Part shown: positions 16,612 through 27,057 of the stretch, one piece after another
How the letters are laid out: each line of letters starts with the position of its first letter
Numbering within the stretch: the stretch's first letter is position 1
Origin: Chara braunii
Lineage: Eukaryota; Streptophyta; Charophyceae; Charales; Characeae
DNA length: 31,295 nucleotides
NCBI GenBank assembly: GCA_003427395.1
Contig: BFEA01000666.1
Span: forward strand, 478,482 to 509,776
Direction of reading: 5' to 3'
Notes under the pieces: model-generated
Told to the model about the DNA's origin: nothing
Databases searched by the model: none
The model's input: only the letters and a program-made list of their open reading frames with translations
Made by a program: the position numbers and the translations under genes

Positions 16612-17239
16612 AACGCATGCTTTGCGCGAGATACTCAGAATTGTGTTTTGGTGGGAAGGAGGAAGGAAGTGCCTACGCCTGCATGGCCACGCCGCGGCAT
16701 GCCAATGGGGGACGTAAACACACTCCACACACCGACCCGGTCATGCAAGCATGCAGGCCAATAGGACGGAGGAGAGGTATGCGTGCGCAAGGGCGCCATA
16801 AAAGATATCAAGAACGAGAGGATTACAATTGCGATCACGCCCGCCAAAACAAAGATTACAGTTACACACGAGATTAAGGCGCGGGAAAGCCAGAACACAA
16901 TTCTCAACGTGGCCGAGCGTGCACAAGCAGGAAGTGTCGCGCAACAGAAATTGAGATGCGCTCAAATGCCTATTCTCACTCTCAATTACAAAAAGAAAAA
17001 TCCGAACGAAGCAAATTTCGAGAGGCCGCAGGGGCTCAACATCAGTTGAAAATTCAAAAAGATTTCCCCGCACGACAATCGTGCCAAAATTCTCATTTCC
17101 CACAGCAGAACAAGAAAGAAGCTATGGCAATTGTTATTCGTCTTGCTTGCTGAGGCGCGATCAACTATCAACCGTTGTGGGTTCAGACCAGTCTTCAATC
17201 GAAAGAGACAAGAAAAAGCAGGGGCATCCATGCAAACCG

Positions 17240-17335
17240 CCAGGCCAGCGGGGCAAGGTGCGGGAGGGAAGGCGGGGCAAGGTGGGGGATTGAAGGCAAT
17301 AGTTGTAAAATGCCATAAGCTTGATTTTGTTTGTG
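17240..17335. repeat. Short piece of the G-rich minisatellite family
   Basis: GGGGCAAGGTGCGGGAGGGA and GGTGGGGGATTGAAGG words match the units around the U2-derived copies. They are followed at 17303-17335 by TTGTAAAATGCCATAAGC..., which resembles 5514-5545 next to the minisatellite of copy 1. No U2 sequence is present here. Confidence 0.7.
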
Positions 17336-17657
17336 TACTTGTGCAACAACTCCACGAAAAATATTTTTTCTTGTATCAAACAAACCGTTAGCCTTAAGGT
17401 ACTCGCTAAATTAGTTTTGTTGTTTATCTTGTTGACTCCATTTTGTTATGATTTCCAAAATTATATTAGTTTTCTAAAAAAACTTGGTGATTGCAAATGG
17501 AACATGGGTCCCAGGAGTGAAAAAAATATAGTTTTTTTAAAACTAATCTCGTAGTTTTTGACTCAGTCCAGTTTTCACGAAATGTCTACTTTTCACGAAT
17601 GGATTGTTCTATATGGGTGAGACAGGGGAAGGACAAATGCGATGGCCCCCCCCCAAT
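17336..17657. other. AT-rich segment, nothing recognised
   Basis: About 320 bases of AT-rich sequence with no coding, RNA or repeat signal that I can support. Confidence 0.4.
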
Positions 17658-17721
17658 AGATTGGAATGATATAATAGCCTAATAGGGGGAGCCCTTCCTT
17701 ACAGAGAGTTCATGTCACCTC
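17658..17721 (+). repeat. Dispersed 64-bp repeat, copy 1
   Basis: AGATTGGAAT ... AATAGGGGGAGCCC ... GAGAGTTCATGTCACCTC, matched at 18061-18129. A C run and a GGGAAGGACAAA(T/C)G word precede it. The latter also recurs at about 17806-17825. Confidence 0.7.
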
Positions 17722-18031
17722 ACCATATTCTTCTCCTTATTACTGAACAATGTTCCCCTTCCCCTCAAAAGAACCTCAGTACAAGGGCAATACATGGTTG
17801 AGACCAGGGAAGGACAAACGAGATGGACCCCACTATCTGGCGCCTGGTACAGGGCAAATAGTTTTTTCCTTTGTCTCAACAACCTTCACAGTTAATCCTC
17901 TGGAGGCCAGAGTAATCAATGCTGGTAGATTTTTCTCAATTATCTTCCCTGACATTCTCCTGCATCATTCTGTATAAGGGACGCTGGACCCGTTTTCTAG
18001 CAGGTGATGCTCCCCACCAATAGATGGAGCT

Positions 18032-18038
<7 letters not shown>

Positions 18039-18062
<24 letters not shown>

Positions 18063-18129
18063 ATTGGAATCATCATAATAGCCTTAGCTAATAGGGGGAG
18101 CCCCCCTTAGGGAGAGTTCATGTCACCTC
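18039..18129 (+). repeat. Poly(A) run and dispersed 64-bp repeat, copy 2
   Basis: A run of about 23 A (18039-18061) is followed directly by the second copy of the repeat at 17658-17721, with an added GCTTA-type insertion and a few changes. The A run suggests that a retroposon ended here. Confidence 0.65.
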
Positions 18130-18149
18130 CAATCGTCGGCCCTCCGTGG

Positions 18150-18296
18150 ATGTTTCTGCAAAATCATAAATAAATAAATAAATAATGGGCCACAAAAATA
18201 GCAGACGAAGAGGGCTTCACTATGATGTTTCTGCAAAAATCATAAATAAATAAATAATGGGCCACAAAAATAGCAGACAAAGAGGGTTTCACTATG
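18150..18296 (+). repeat. 75-bp tandem duplication
   Basis: Two units (18150-18224 and 18225-18296) begin ATGTTTCTGCAAAA, contain an (AAAT)n stretch and GGGCCACAAAAATAGCAGAC, and end in CACTATG. They differ at a few bases and in AAAT number. Not coding. Confidence 0.85.
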
Positions 18297-18486
18297 CACA
18301 CAAAAACCAGGAATGCAATGACGGAGGCGTCATGGCTGGCCAAGGGACCGAGAAAATACCTTGTTGCCCACAACTTTCGTCGCGCGGAAGTGCGTTCATG
18401 ATGACTGCATCTTACCTAGTAGGTGTTCTCTTTTTTTTCCTTCTCTTTTTTTTCCTTCTAAGTTATAAAGACAGCATATGTCGGGG
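18297..18486. other. No gene seen
   Basis: Spacer with a T-rich stretch at 18430-18460. No motif recognised. Confidence 0.35.
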
Positions 18487-18655
18487 CCGGGGTCCCACTA
18501 GCAAAGAGGATTGGATTGAACACCTGAATCTGGCCTTGTTTGTGGAAAGGTGCAGAATGTCGAGATTGATTTGCTTTTCCGCATCTCTTGCAAAAAACAC
18601 GTCCAGATTCAGGATATTCATCCAACCCCTCTTTGCTAGTGGGACCTCACCCCGG
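18487..18655. ncRNA. Long foldback: candidate small-RNA precursor or foldback transposon
   Basis: A 169-bp inverted repeat. The outer ends CCGGGGT (18487-18493) and ACCCCGG (18649-18655) pair. Inside, GGTCCCACTAGCAAAGAGG pairs fully with CCTCTTTGCTAGTGGGACC, apart from a short insertion near the ends. Then TTGGAT/ATCCAA and CTGAATCTGG/CCAGATTCAG continue the stem. Looser pairing (TGTTT, GGTGCAGAA against TTCCGCATCTC) carries it towards the tip. Length, small bulges and one highly paired region fit a plant-like microRNA precursor or a short foldback element. Transcription and processing are not shown, and no terminal duplication was recognised. Confidence 0.55.
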
Positions 18656-18810
18656 GCTGTAAGGAAGGCTGAACATTAGTTGCTCTGCCAAACAGGCAAC
18701 CTTACAGTAACTGTAGTCGCGGTTGTGGCAAGGCAAACAAAAACATGAACGTTAAATTCACAGACAAAATACTATTTTCACCCAGTCCCACAAAGTCTGA
18801 TTGCTTTTAG
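18656..18810. other. No gene seen
   Basis: Short spacer between the foldback and the 25-bp minisatellite. Nothing recognised. Confidence 0.35.
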
Positions 18811-19167
18811 CAGAGGTCCAACACCCCCCTTTGACCAAAGGTCCAACAACCTCGTTATACCAAAGGTACAACACCCTCCTTTGACCAAAGGTACAACACC
18901 CTCCTTTGACCAAAGGTCCAACACCCTCCTTTGACCAAAGGTCCAACACCCTCCTTTGACCAAAGGTCCAACATCCTCGTTTGACCAAAGGTCCAACACC
19001 CCCCTTTGACCAAAAGTACAACACCCTCCTTTGAGCAAAGGTACNNNNNACCCTCCTTTGAGCAAAGGTACAACACCCTCCTTTGACCAAAGGTCCAACA
19101 TCCTCCTTTGACCAAAGGTCCAACATCCTCGTTTGACCAAAGGTACAACACCCCCCCTTGACCAAAG
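18811..19167. repeat. 25-bp minisatellite, left part
   Basis: About 14 units of 25 bases. Each contains CCAAAGGT(A/C)C, AACA(C/T)CCTC(C/G), then TTTGA. CAAAGG and CCTTTG within the unit are complementary. A gap of five N lies at 19045-19049. The minus strand is open in all three frames across the array because 25 is not a multiple of three and no unit contains a stop in any frame. The resulting ~110-144-codon open frames are not evidence of genes. The array resumes at 28128 after the inserted retrotransposon. Confidence 0.95.
19164..19167. repeat. Target-site duplication (left), AAAG
   Basis: AAAG directly before the 5' LTR is repeated directly after the 3' LTR at 28128-28131. Removing the element and one copy restores the minisatellite phase perfectly. 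Confidence 0.8.
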
Positions 19168-20217
19168 TGTGAGGATTGAGCCCTCAAGAAGGGGCCTTGC
19201 CATGATGTACATGTTCTGGGCTAAGGCCCCAACAAGCCTAATGCCCGCCCTAAGTGAAGGCGGGCCAGCAAATCAACAAGAGCCCTCTTAGCAAACATTT
19301 CCCGAAGTGGGGTCCATACAGTTGCAGCACGCCAGTTGGTTGGAGTGCACCGAGTCTCGAATCTCTGCAAACATGGACATCCCAGGACCTCTGAGTTAGT
19401 TAGGCCCTGGGCACTCGAATGTGAGCCTGACAATGCATGTTGGGTATAGAGGCCAAAAATGCCAAAGGGAAATCGGCCCACTATCTGAATCTGGCCGCAT
19501 GCCTTGATGAAAGAGGCGCAACTGCATTGCCCCGGGCCTCAACTGTATCGGGCTGGGTTCAGCCAATGGGGCCCAGTCGCAGGCTGAAGGGAGGCCGCCC
19601 ACACGCAACACTGACATATAGGCAAGAAGGGCGAGTGGGCAGGGATTCTTGGCCAATGCAGGCATTGCGGGCACACTGCGCGATTGCGAGGTGCTGCGCT
19701 GTGCAGAGCTGCGCTGCGCTGGGATGAGGCAGGCTAGCACTAGGCGGTAGGGCGCTGCCTGTGCACTGGGCGCTTGGCGGCCATAGCCGGGCTGCATAAG
19801 GGCACAGGGGAAGTGAGGGCGAAGGTGGTTCTTCAGAGGTGAAGGGCGCTGTGTGGGTAACAAGGGAGAGTGGGTGAAGAGGACACGTACCTAGTGGAGG
19901 TGGAGGTCGGCATTGGTGTTGACATCATCACTCGCTGGTAGTCAAGTTGTCTAGTTGCTTTCATTGCTGTAGTTGTAGGCTTCGTCAGTAGAGTAGATAG
20001 GGCGCATGGCGCCATTCATAAGAGAGAGCTACATTGGGTTATGCTGTTGGTGTTGCCCTATAGGGCATGGACATTGACTCACGATTCTTCTGTATCATTC
20101 TCAATTGGATGGTTACTCGGTTTCATTGTGCTATCTACTCTGGCTTTGACTACTTGGACTTCAGTGTGATTTTGCATTCTGGATTTCTGTGCTTCGTCCA
20201 TATTCATGTTCCTTGCA
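19168..20217 (+). mobile_element. 5' LTR of the plus-strand gypsy element
   Basis: 1,050 bp, matching 27071-28127. Starts TGTGAGG and ends CCTTGCA. It lies three bases before the PBS. I did not find an unambiguous TATA box. Confidence 0.95.
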
Positions 20218-20220
20218 ATT

Positions 20221-20232
20221 TGGTATCAGAGC
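20221..20232 (+). promoter_or_regulatory. Primer-binding site for initiator-Met tRNA
   Basis: TGGTATCAGAGC, the classic complement to the 3' end of plant initiator methionine tRNA, used to prime minus-strand DNA synthesis in many Ty3/gypsy and Ty1/copia elements. It lies three bases after the LTR. Confidence 0.93.
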
Positions 20233-21516
20233 TGGTTTGATTCACCACTTACCTCTGGCACGCTGGCGCTATACAGGCTTGGTGCGTTGACGATGCTTCT
20301 TCGCAGTTCGTACTTGTGACGTCAGACCATATATAGGCGCACGCCCTGGGTAGAGAGGGGTGCGCCGGAAGGCTAAGACGGCAGTGTATGCCGTGGTGAC
20401 ATGCGGAATGTATGATTGGTGATGAGAGCATGCTGATGTGGCATTCGACTGAGGTGGCACTGCATTGCGTTGTGGGTGGTACCGAGGCCAACACCGGTCA
20501 TCAAATGCACACTCAGCTCAATTGGTGAGATATCTGTGGTTTGGGGCAGTATCTCCAAGTACGTTGTTCCCTTACCTTGTCTACTCTCTCAATCTCTTCT
20601 TGCCGTGAGGAAGTGAGTCCAGCTTGAGAGTCCTCTCTTTTGGTGAGGTATCGTGAGCGCGCTACCTTGAGAGACGACAATCTTCCTGGAAACATCTGGA
20701 AGGAGAAAGGGCGGTGCCTCTGAAGGGCCCTGGTCGAAGCACTGGGTCACGGTCACCATGCCAACCCAATGGGAGTAGGTCACGCATGCGATGGCTGCTG
20801 TCCATTTTGGCAATCGCTGCGCTAAATAGAAGTCATGTCGGGTGTGCCATCCCATGACAGACGCTTACCAGACCGTCTATAAACATTTCTGGTTGGGAGT
20901 TCATTGTGAATCTGGCTGTGATCGTCGTCCTGACTGCGACGGTAAAGAATTTTTGAAGAGATAGGGGCGCTCTATAAACTCCTCCTCATCAGCCAGATCA
21001 CATGGACAGGAAGGCTCGTCGTCGTACGAGCGTAAATAAGAGTGGTTGGGTTGGCTTGCTCGGTAACGACTTGGGCACAGGGATGGGCCGAAATACACAC
21101 GAAGACACTGCCTGCTCAATGATATTGTTCGATATGTTGGATTGAGGGGAGGGTAGGTTCTAATTGGTGCTCAACTGAATACACAACCATACCCACTCAT
21201 CATACATCTGCAACATGTTTTTTTTGTATTTTGATTAGTTGGAAGACAGACTGCTAACACCTCACAGACATAATTAGATTAGGACTGTTGTATGCTACCA
21301 TAGCCAGTTCTCTCTAAAGATGTTGTAAGTGAACCAATCACAGTACATCTAAACTATGTAGACAATCTCTTGTGAATGTTATAGACATGCCACTTGATCG
21401 CTACAGTAGGGGACCTGCTGAACACAACTATTTTTAGAAAATAAGGTGCCGGTCAGACACATGTTGTGGTAGGACTTCACTAGGGGGTTCTAGTGCAGAC
21501 AATGTTTGCCTAATTC
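20233..21516 (+). other. Untranslated leader of the plus-strand gypsy element
   Basis: About 1.28 kb between PBS and the first gag ATG without a credible coding region. It would hold packaging and dimerisation signals, but none is identifiable by eye. Its length is large for a gypsy leader. Confidence 0.6.
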
Positions 21517-23376
21517 ATGAACGGGTCAGACGTCGATGAGGAGAGAGTTGACGATGTTAGACTAACACGTGCAAGGTCACGTAGGATCCCGCACGTGTTA
21601 CAGGCCCTACAACCGGAAGACGAAAAATGCATTCGTGCCAAACGCAAAGCCCGTACTCTCGCGGCATCGAGAGAGGCAGCAAACGTTGCAGCTAGGGAAC
21701 AGGTTGCGGCAACAGCCAGGGCAACAGCCATGTCTTCTGCAGCAGCATCCTCCACTGCATCTTCTGTTGTCTCCTCGTCTGGACCCCAGTTGGGAATGCC
21801 AACAGGATCCGCGGGCACTTCCAATTCAGTAGGATCACGTCAGTCTACAACTCAAATGGCGGGCTCGCAGTTCAGCCCGTTGACTCCTCGCGAAAGGGAG
21901 CTCAGGGAGCTGCAACAACTCGAAGGGATCCGTGAAAGATTAGAGAGGGAACTGAAACAAGCTACCAACAGAGAAAGGGAAATCAAAAATAGAACAACCA
22001 GGCTTGATACATTAGTGGCTGACAAAGCTGAGTTAGAGGGTTTGGATGACTCTGGAATGAATGAGCCCATGAAAAAGTTGAGGAACAACATGTTGTCGCT
22101 GCATGCGCACGCGGACAGCAGGTTGGTCTTCATGCAGAACACTTTCGACCAGATCCTAGACGTTCTGACCACGCCAGGATTTAGGTCACCAGCACAGTCG
22201 CCGTTGCCGTTAACGGCGATGTCAGGCCCCTTTCCCATACAAGTTGGCACACAGCCAAGTGGTACGTCTGCAGCAGCCGCACAGACTGTTGCATCTTCTT
22301 CTTCGGGCCCATTGGTGGGAGCTCCACCACCGCAACAGCCTGTTCAGCAATTTGGACAGTCGTAGGTTCAATGGTATCCTAAGACCCCAATGAAACCGCC
22401 TCTTACCTTCTTTGGCGAGAGAAAGGACGAAGAGTTCAACACTTGGTTGAGGACAATCCCGGTTTGGGTGAAGGCGAAGAGGACCTTGCTGGAGGACGAA
22501 GTGGTTACCGCTGCATCTTACCTCGAGGGTAAGGCAACCAAATGGCTAGATGGTGTAGCTGTAAAGGCTGGGTACGGGCGACACATGGCGGACAGGGCTA
22601 AGTCTTTAACGTTAAACCAATTCATGGAGATGGTAGAAGCTCGATGGCATAATCCACAGGAGGCACAAAGAGCCACTGATGCGATTAACAAGTGAGACAA
22701 ATATTCAAGTCGGTTAGAGAGCTTACGACTACCGTTGAGAGCCTGATCCTCGTTCCAGGCATCAACTACAGTGACCAGTTCCTGTTAACTACGTTTGTTA
22801 GATGTCTTCCAGAGAACATCAGGAACTTGCTGGCCAGTGAGGCACGCGTCTAATACCATTCGTTTGAGACATTGTCTAGGAAAGCCTTAGATTTGGAGGC
22901 CACTCTAGGCAATGTTCAACCCTCTCAAATGTTCAACCCTCTCAAAGTCACACGAAGAAGAAGAAGAGTCCTCAGGAGTGGAAGAAGAAGGGGGCGAAGT
23001 TGATGATGGTTGAGTCCGATGGGACTCAAACGAAAATCGATGAGCTCACTGACCTGATGGACTACTCAGAGTACGACGGCGAGGAGACCGCTGAAGGTAG
23101 CACCCTCGCTGCAGTTGTAAAGGCTAAGGCAGATGGCCGAGGGAAGGGCCATTCAAGGAGTCAAGGGAAGACCGCCTCCAATCAGACCAGGCAGGCTGAT
23201 TGGGTGAAGGCAGGTCTTGATCAAGACGTGTGGCGTGACCGCCGAGTGCGTGGCGCTTGTATCAACTACGGGGAATACGGTCACTCGCAGTACAAGTGTC
23301 AGAACGTGAAGGTTGCGCAAAAGATGCCTCCAAAGATGGGGGCATCTTATTCCCAGGCTTCTAGCTCGGGAAACGC
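21517..23376 (+). pseudogene. Gag of the plus-strand gypsy element, broken
   Basis: An ATG at 21517 opens 282 codons. These hold an Ala/Ser-rich stretch and a probable coiled coil (about residues 125-180, RERELRELQQLEGIRERLER and following). A TAG stops it at 22363-22365. The same frame resumes with a capsid-like block (LTFFGERKDEEFNTWLRTIP ... YLEGKATKWLDG) to a TGA at 22693. The frame then shifts to IFKSVRELTTTVESLILVPG and FVRCLPENIRNLLASE, with a TAA after ASEARV near 22855. A third frame (23000-23380) holds a basic stretch and the knuckle CINYGEYGHSQYKC. The second Cys of C-X2-C has become Tyr, which should abolish zinc binding. Gag would build the particle and bind RNA; this copy cannot make it whole. 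Confidence 0.85.
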
Positions 23377-23940
23377 GTGAGGCCAGTGGAAGTTTTAGCT
23401 GCTTCTACTCTTGCTGAAGTGGGTCAGATACCCTCCCCACTTCACGAGAAGGCCAAAGCTAATGACTCCTTAGTCACCCCACAGACTCATCTAGACCAAA
23501 CTATGCTTTGTACGTTAGATGTGTCTGATGCCTTAGAAGACTTGGAGAGTGAGTGGTCAAACAAGGACCCTCGCGAGTCTTGGGTGGCGCTAAGGAAAGG
23601 TTCTAGACGGGAACATTTCGTGGTGGAAGTCGATGTAGGAGACCACAAATATGGTGCCTTCATAGACATAGGCTCCACACGGAATTACATAAGTTGCGGC
23701 TGTATGGAAAGGCTGCACCTACAGGACCGAGTACGGCACCTTAGTAGACCTGTAGCATCTACTTTGGCCAACAAGGAGCGCATGATAGTAACAGACTATA
23801 TCAAGGACGTAGTCTGTACCTTCTCCTATAGAGGAGGTGAACTTAATCATAAGATTTCGTTTTTGGTTAGCGACGACTTACCATTCGATATGTTGTTAGG
23901 CATGTACTACCTCGAAATTGCTAAGCCCCAATTTGACTAG
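23377..23940 (+). pseudogene. Aspartic protease region, plus-strand gypsy element
   Basis: About 187 codons open. The active-site block reads FIDIGSTRNYIS near residue 95 where families have D-S/T-G-A-T, so the residue after Asp is Ile. The catalytic Asp itself is kept. The second block FDMLLGMYYL near residue 175 corresponds to the family's (F/Y)D(M/V)(I/L)LGM(D/P)(W/F)L motif. The frame ends in TAG at 23938-23940 after PQFD, where the family usually has Trp. The same frame goes on into the RT region. Confidence 0.8.
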
Positions 23941-25040
23941 GATAAGAAGGTGCTCAAGCATAAGTTGTCCTATGGTCGAACTGTCAGATTGACTAAGTTC
24001 AAGGTAAGCAACATTATAGATACCTATGACTGCTTGTGCGCATCAGCGTTCTACAATTACTATAAGCAAAACCAAGAGGAGGGTATGTACCTTGTGTATG
24101 TCTCTGAGAAAGGGGAGGCCGTTAAAACACCCCCAAAGATAGAACGCGTCGTTGCTAAGTTCCCTGATCTGTTCGAAGAGCCCACACGAATTGTTGAAAG
24201 GGAAGTTGTCCATGCTACAAAAATCATTCCAGGGAGTAAGACCCCAAAGGGAAGGATCTAATGGATGGCTCCCGCCGAGTTAGATGAACTTCGGTCACAA
24301 CTTAAGGAGTTGACAGAGAAAGGATGGATTCAGCCTAGTACTTCCCCTTACGGATCACCCGTTTTATTCGTACCGAAGAACGGGGGTACTTTGAGGATGT
24401 GCATTGACTATAGAGGCCTCAATGTCATCACAGTGAAGAACGCAAAGCCTCTACCTCGCATAGACGACCTATTGGATAGAGTGCAGGGATGCAAGTACTA
24501 TAGTAAGATAGACTTGAAATCCGGATATCATCAAATCGCAATAAGACCTGAGGATCAACACAAGACAGTCTTTCAGACCAGACACGGTCTAAATGAGTTT
24601 GTAGTGATGCCCTTTGGTCTTTGCAATGCGCCGGGTACATTCCAGCACGCTATGAATCGGATCTTCTATGACCATTTAGATAAGTTTGTCGTGGTATACC
24701 TTGACGACATTCTGATCTTTAGCAAGTCTGCCGAGGAGCATGCAAACACGTTGAGACTGTACTCTCATTCCTGCGACAGCACAAGTATAAGGTCAACTTA
24801 GAGAAGTGTGAGTTCGGTCGCACTAAGATACTATACTTGGGTCATGAAGTATCCGCGGAAGGGATTAGGCCAGAGGATGCGAAGGTGGCTAGCATTCGAG
24901 ACTGGCCACGACCTCAGACTGTCACTGAGGTCATAACTTTCTTAGGAATGTGCGGCTACTATAGGAACTTCGTCAATAACTATTCTACAGTCGCCTCTCC
25001 TTTGACTGATCTAACTCGACTTGACATGCCATGAGACTAG
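23941..25040 (+). pseudogene. Reverse transcriptase, plus-strand gypsy element
   Basis: In the protease frame, 23941-24258 is a linker ending KTPKGRI and a TAA (24259-24261). The RT core follows in the same frame: [20 protein letters not shown]-like start, [33 protein letters not shown], and the catalytic [10 protein letters not shown] with both Asp intact. One base is missing near 24757. The thumb and connection ([39 protein letters not shown]) continue in another frame. Two stops, TGA at 25032-25034 and TAG at 25038-25040, fall where Trp codons are expected. The core is well preserved, but the reading frame is not. Confidence 0.9.
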
Positions 25041-25475
25041 AGTGATGAGTGCGAGGGTGCTTTTAAGAGATTGAAGCATGCACTCATGAATCACGAGGTT
25101 CTCATGGTTCCCGATCCTCATAAGTCATTCATAGTGACCACTTACGCAAGCCAATACGGCATTGGCGCAGTGCTGGCTCAACAGGATAGGAAAAAATTAA
25201 GACCGATTGAGTATATGAGCAAGAAGATGCCATCGAAGAAGTTGGCAAAGTCCACCTACGAAAGAGAACTCTATGCTCTATACAAAGCACTTGGCCATTG
25301 GAGACACTTCCTATTGGGAAGGTTCTTCTACCTGAGGACTGATCATCAGACCCTCAAATCAAGACTCAACCGGCTCTTTCTGACGCACTCAAGCGATGGA
25401 TTGAGGTCATAGACCAATATGACTTCAAGCTTGAGTATCTGCAGGGAGAGTATAACAAGGTTGTTGATGCGCTAT
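25041..25475 (+). pseudogene. RNase H domain, plus-strand gypsy element
   Basis: SFIVTTYASQYGIGAVLAQ corresponds to the first RNase H strand, where the catalytic residue is normally Asp (DAS). Here it is Tyr. The Glu (YERELYAL) and second Asp (RTDHQTL) motifs are present. After DHQTLK the frame shifts by about 25355 to PALSDALKRWIEVIDQYDFK and NKVVDALSRR, the usual end of the domain. Loss of the first Asp should abolish RNA-strand removal. Confidence 0.85.
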
Positions 25476-27033
25476 CACGTAGAGCAGACTACCTAGGTGC
25501 GCTAGTTTCTGACTTTGATGTATCTGAAGAAGTACCTCAATCATTGTTGGGAGCCTATCAGGAAGACCCTGTCACGATGGTCATCATGCGCAAACTTCAG
25601 GCTAAAGACAAGGCCACAGAAAGTGAGTTTGTGATAGTGGACGGGTTACTCTATCTTGATAAGGCCGGAATAAAAAGATTAGTAGTTCCATCTACTGAAC
25701 CTTTGCGTAGTTTGTTCTTAGGAGAATGCCATGCCGCAACGGGACACTTCGGCTACAAGAAGACGAATGCTAACCTAGTACAACGATTTTGGTGGTCAGG
25801 AATGTTAGATGACGCAAAGAAGTACGTAGAGACCTGTCAGGTCTGTCACCGGGACAAGCCACGAACTCGAGCATTGCTTGGGTTGTTGAAGCCTTTGCCT
25901 ATTCCTGCTGGTCCAGGACCATGGATTTCACGGACACCCTGGTGACAAGTAAGAGTGGCAAGAGGCACATCTTCGTCATCATCGATCAATTCACCAAGTA
26001 CGCTAGACTAGTGGCTATGCCAGAGACCGCAAGAAATGACTATGTCATCAAGTTGTTCAAAGATAACTGGGTGCGTGACTTTGGTTTAACAAAGTCAATC
26101 GTTAGTGACCGAGATGTCCGATTCACAAGTGAGTTGTGGAAAAAGACTGTAGAACAGATGGATAGTCAACTTCAGATGACTTCAGGGAATCATCCCGAAG
26201 CCAACGGACAAGCCGAGCAAATGAACAGAGTTGTACAGCACTTGCTGATGCATTACATCAAGCCCAGCCAGGATGACTGCGATGAGCAATTGCCTCTCAT
26301 CGCCAACCTATACAACAATGTTATCCACAGCAGTACCGACGTTAGTCCTAATCAACTTCATTTGGGATGGAAGCCTAGATCAGCATTAGACTTCCTCCTA
26401 CCTGAAAACCGACCTGCTGCAACTCCAGGAACACTTGAGTATGGTGTGCAGTATGAGAAGTTGCTGCAAGAAGCTGTCGAGCACATGAAGAAAGCTCAGC
26501 AAGCAATGATTGCTTCTGAGAATCAACACTGTAGACAGTCCACATTTCAGGTAGGGGAACGTGTCTGGGTCAAGGCTAGTAAGTTAGGACAGGAATTCGG
26601 ATTCTCTCGCAAACTAATGGCTCAGTACTTTGGTCCCTGGGAAGTCCTGGATATAGTGGGAGATGAGATGGATGGCCCCACATATATCATTCGTGTCCCT
26701 GGACACCTACGCACTCACCCAGTCTTTCATGCCTCAAAGCTTGCACCTTTCGCTGAGCCAGATCAATTCCCTTCAAGGAGATCGATGCTGCCCCCAACCA
26801 TGGATGGTCAAGTGGACATCGACGACATTGTGGATTACAAGGATATGCCTGTTCCGAAGCCGCTGGGACGAGGAAGACCTCCTAAACCCAAGAGAGAGTA
26901 TCGTGTCAGATTCAGGCATCATACGGATCCAAAAGAAGATCGGTGGTTTACCAAAGAGGAACTGATTGAGACAGCTCCTCAAGTGGTGGCAGAATATGAG
27001 AGACTGCTGAAAGGGAAGGCACCAGTGAATTAA
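25476..27033 (+). pseudogene. Integrase with chromodomain-like tail, plus-strand gypsy element
   Basis: The zinc-binding HHCC module reads HAATGHFGYKKT ... CQVCHRDK (about 25730-25855). A frameshift near 25915, with a few residues lost, joins it to the catalytic core starting MDFTDTL (25921). The catalytic triad is visible: Asp in MDFTD, Asp in VSDRDVRFTS, Glu in HPEANGQAEQMN. The open part from 25921 runs 370 codons to TAA. The C-terminal module has VGERVWVKASKL and QYFGPWEVLD (GPF/Y-like). The tail VRFRHHTDPKEDRWFTKEEL plus AEYERLL resembles a chromodomain. This enzyme would insert the cDNA, and the tail may guide it to chromatin. Confidence 0.88.
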
Positions 27034-27057
27034 GCATCTCAGCGAACTTTCGAAGCT

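Larger units (their letters stand above)
11222..17235 (-). mobile_element. Truncated Ty3/gypsy retrotransposon, minus strand
   Basis: Order on the minus strand: 5' LTR (17235 to 14978), candidate PBS (14977 to 14965), gag with CCHC knuckle (14816 to 13494), aspartic protease (13478 to 12996), a linker, then RT (11997 to 11222). The element ends inside the RT connection region at about 11222. RNase H, integrase and the 3' LTR are absent, and the sequence passes into G-rich minisatellite with U2-derived copies. PR before RT in gag-pol is the general Ty3/gypsy order. Several stops and frameshifts make it inactive. The lone LTR at 6320-8677 belongs to the same family but lies in the opposite orientation, so it is not this element's missing 3' LTR. 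Confidence 0.8.
14978..17235 (-). mobile_element. 5' LTR of the minus-strand gypsy element
   Basis: Inverted homologue of 6320-8677, as shown by collinear anchors over ~2.26 kb including a TATA box (16604-16611) and a CT tract (16321-16343). The 3' (minus-sense) end is fixed by the loss of homology at the candidate PBS. The 5' end is approximate, near 17235, where G-rich minisatellite takes over. Similarity to the other copy varies from near-identical blocks (15030-15110 against 8548-8640) to weak stretches, so the two LTRs come from separate old insertions. Short open frames inside are not supported as genes. Confidence 0.65.

Noticed and set aside
18758-19212. Three overlapping minus-strand open frames of 110-144 codons with a repeating peptide
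   Set aside because: They are the same 25-bp minisatellite read in three frames and cross an N gap.
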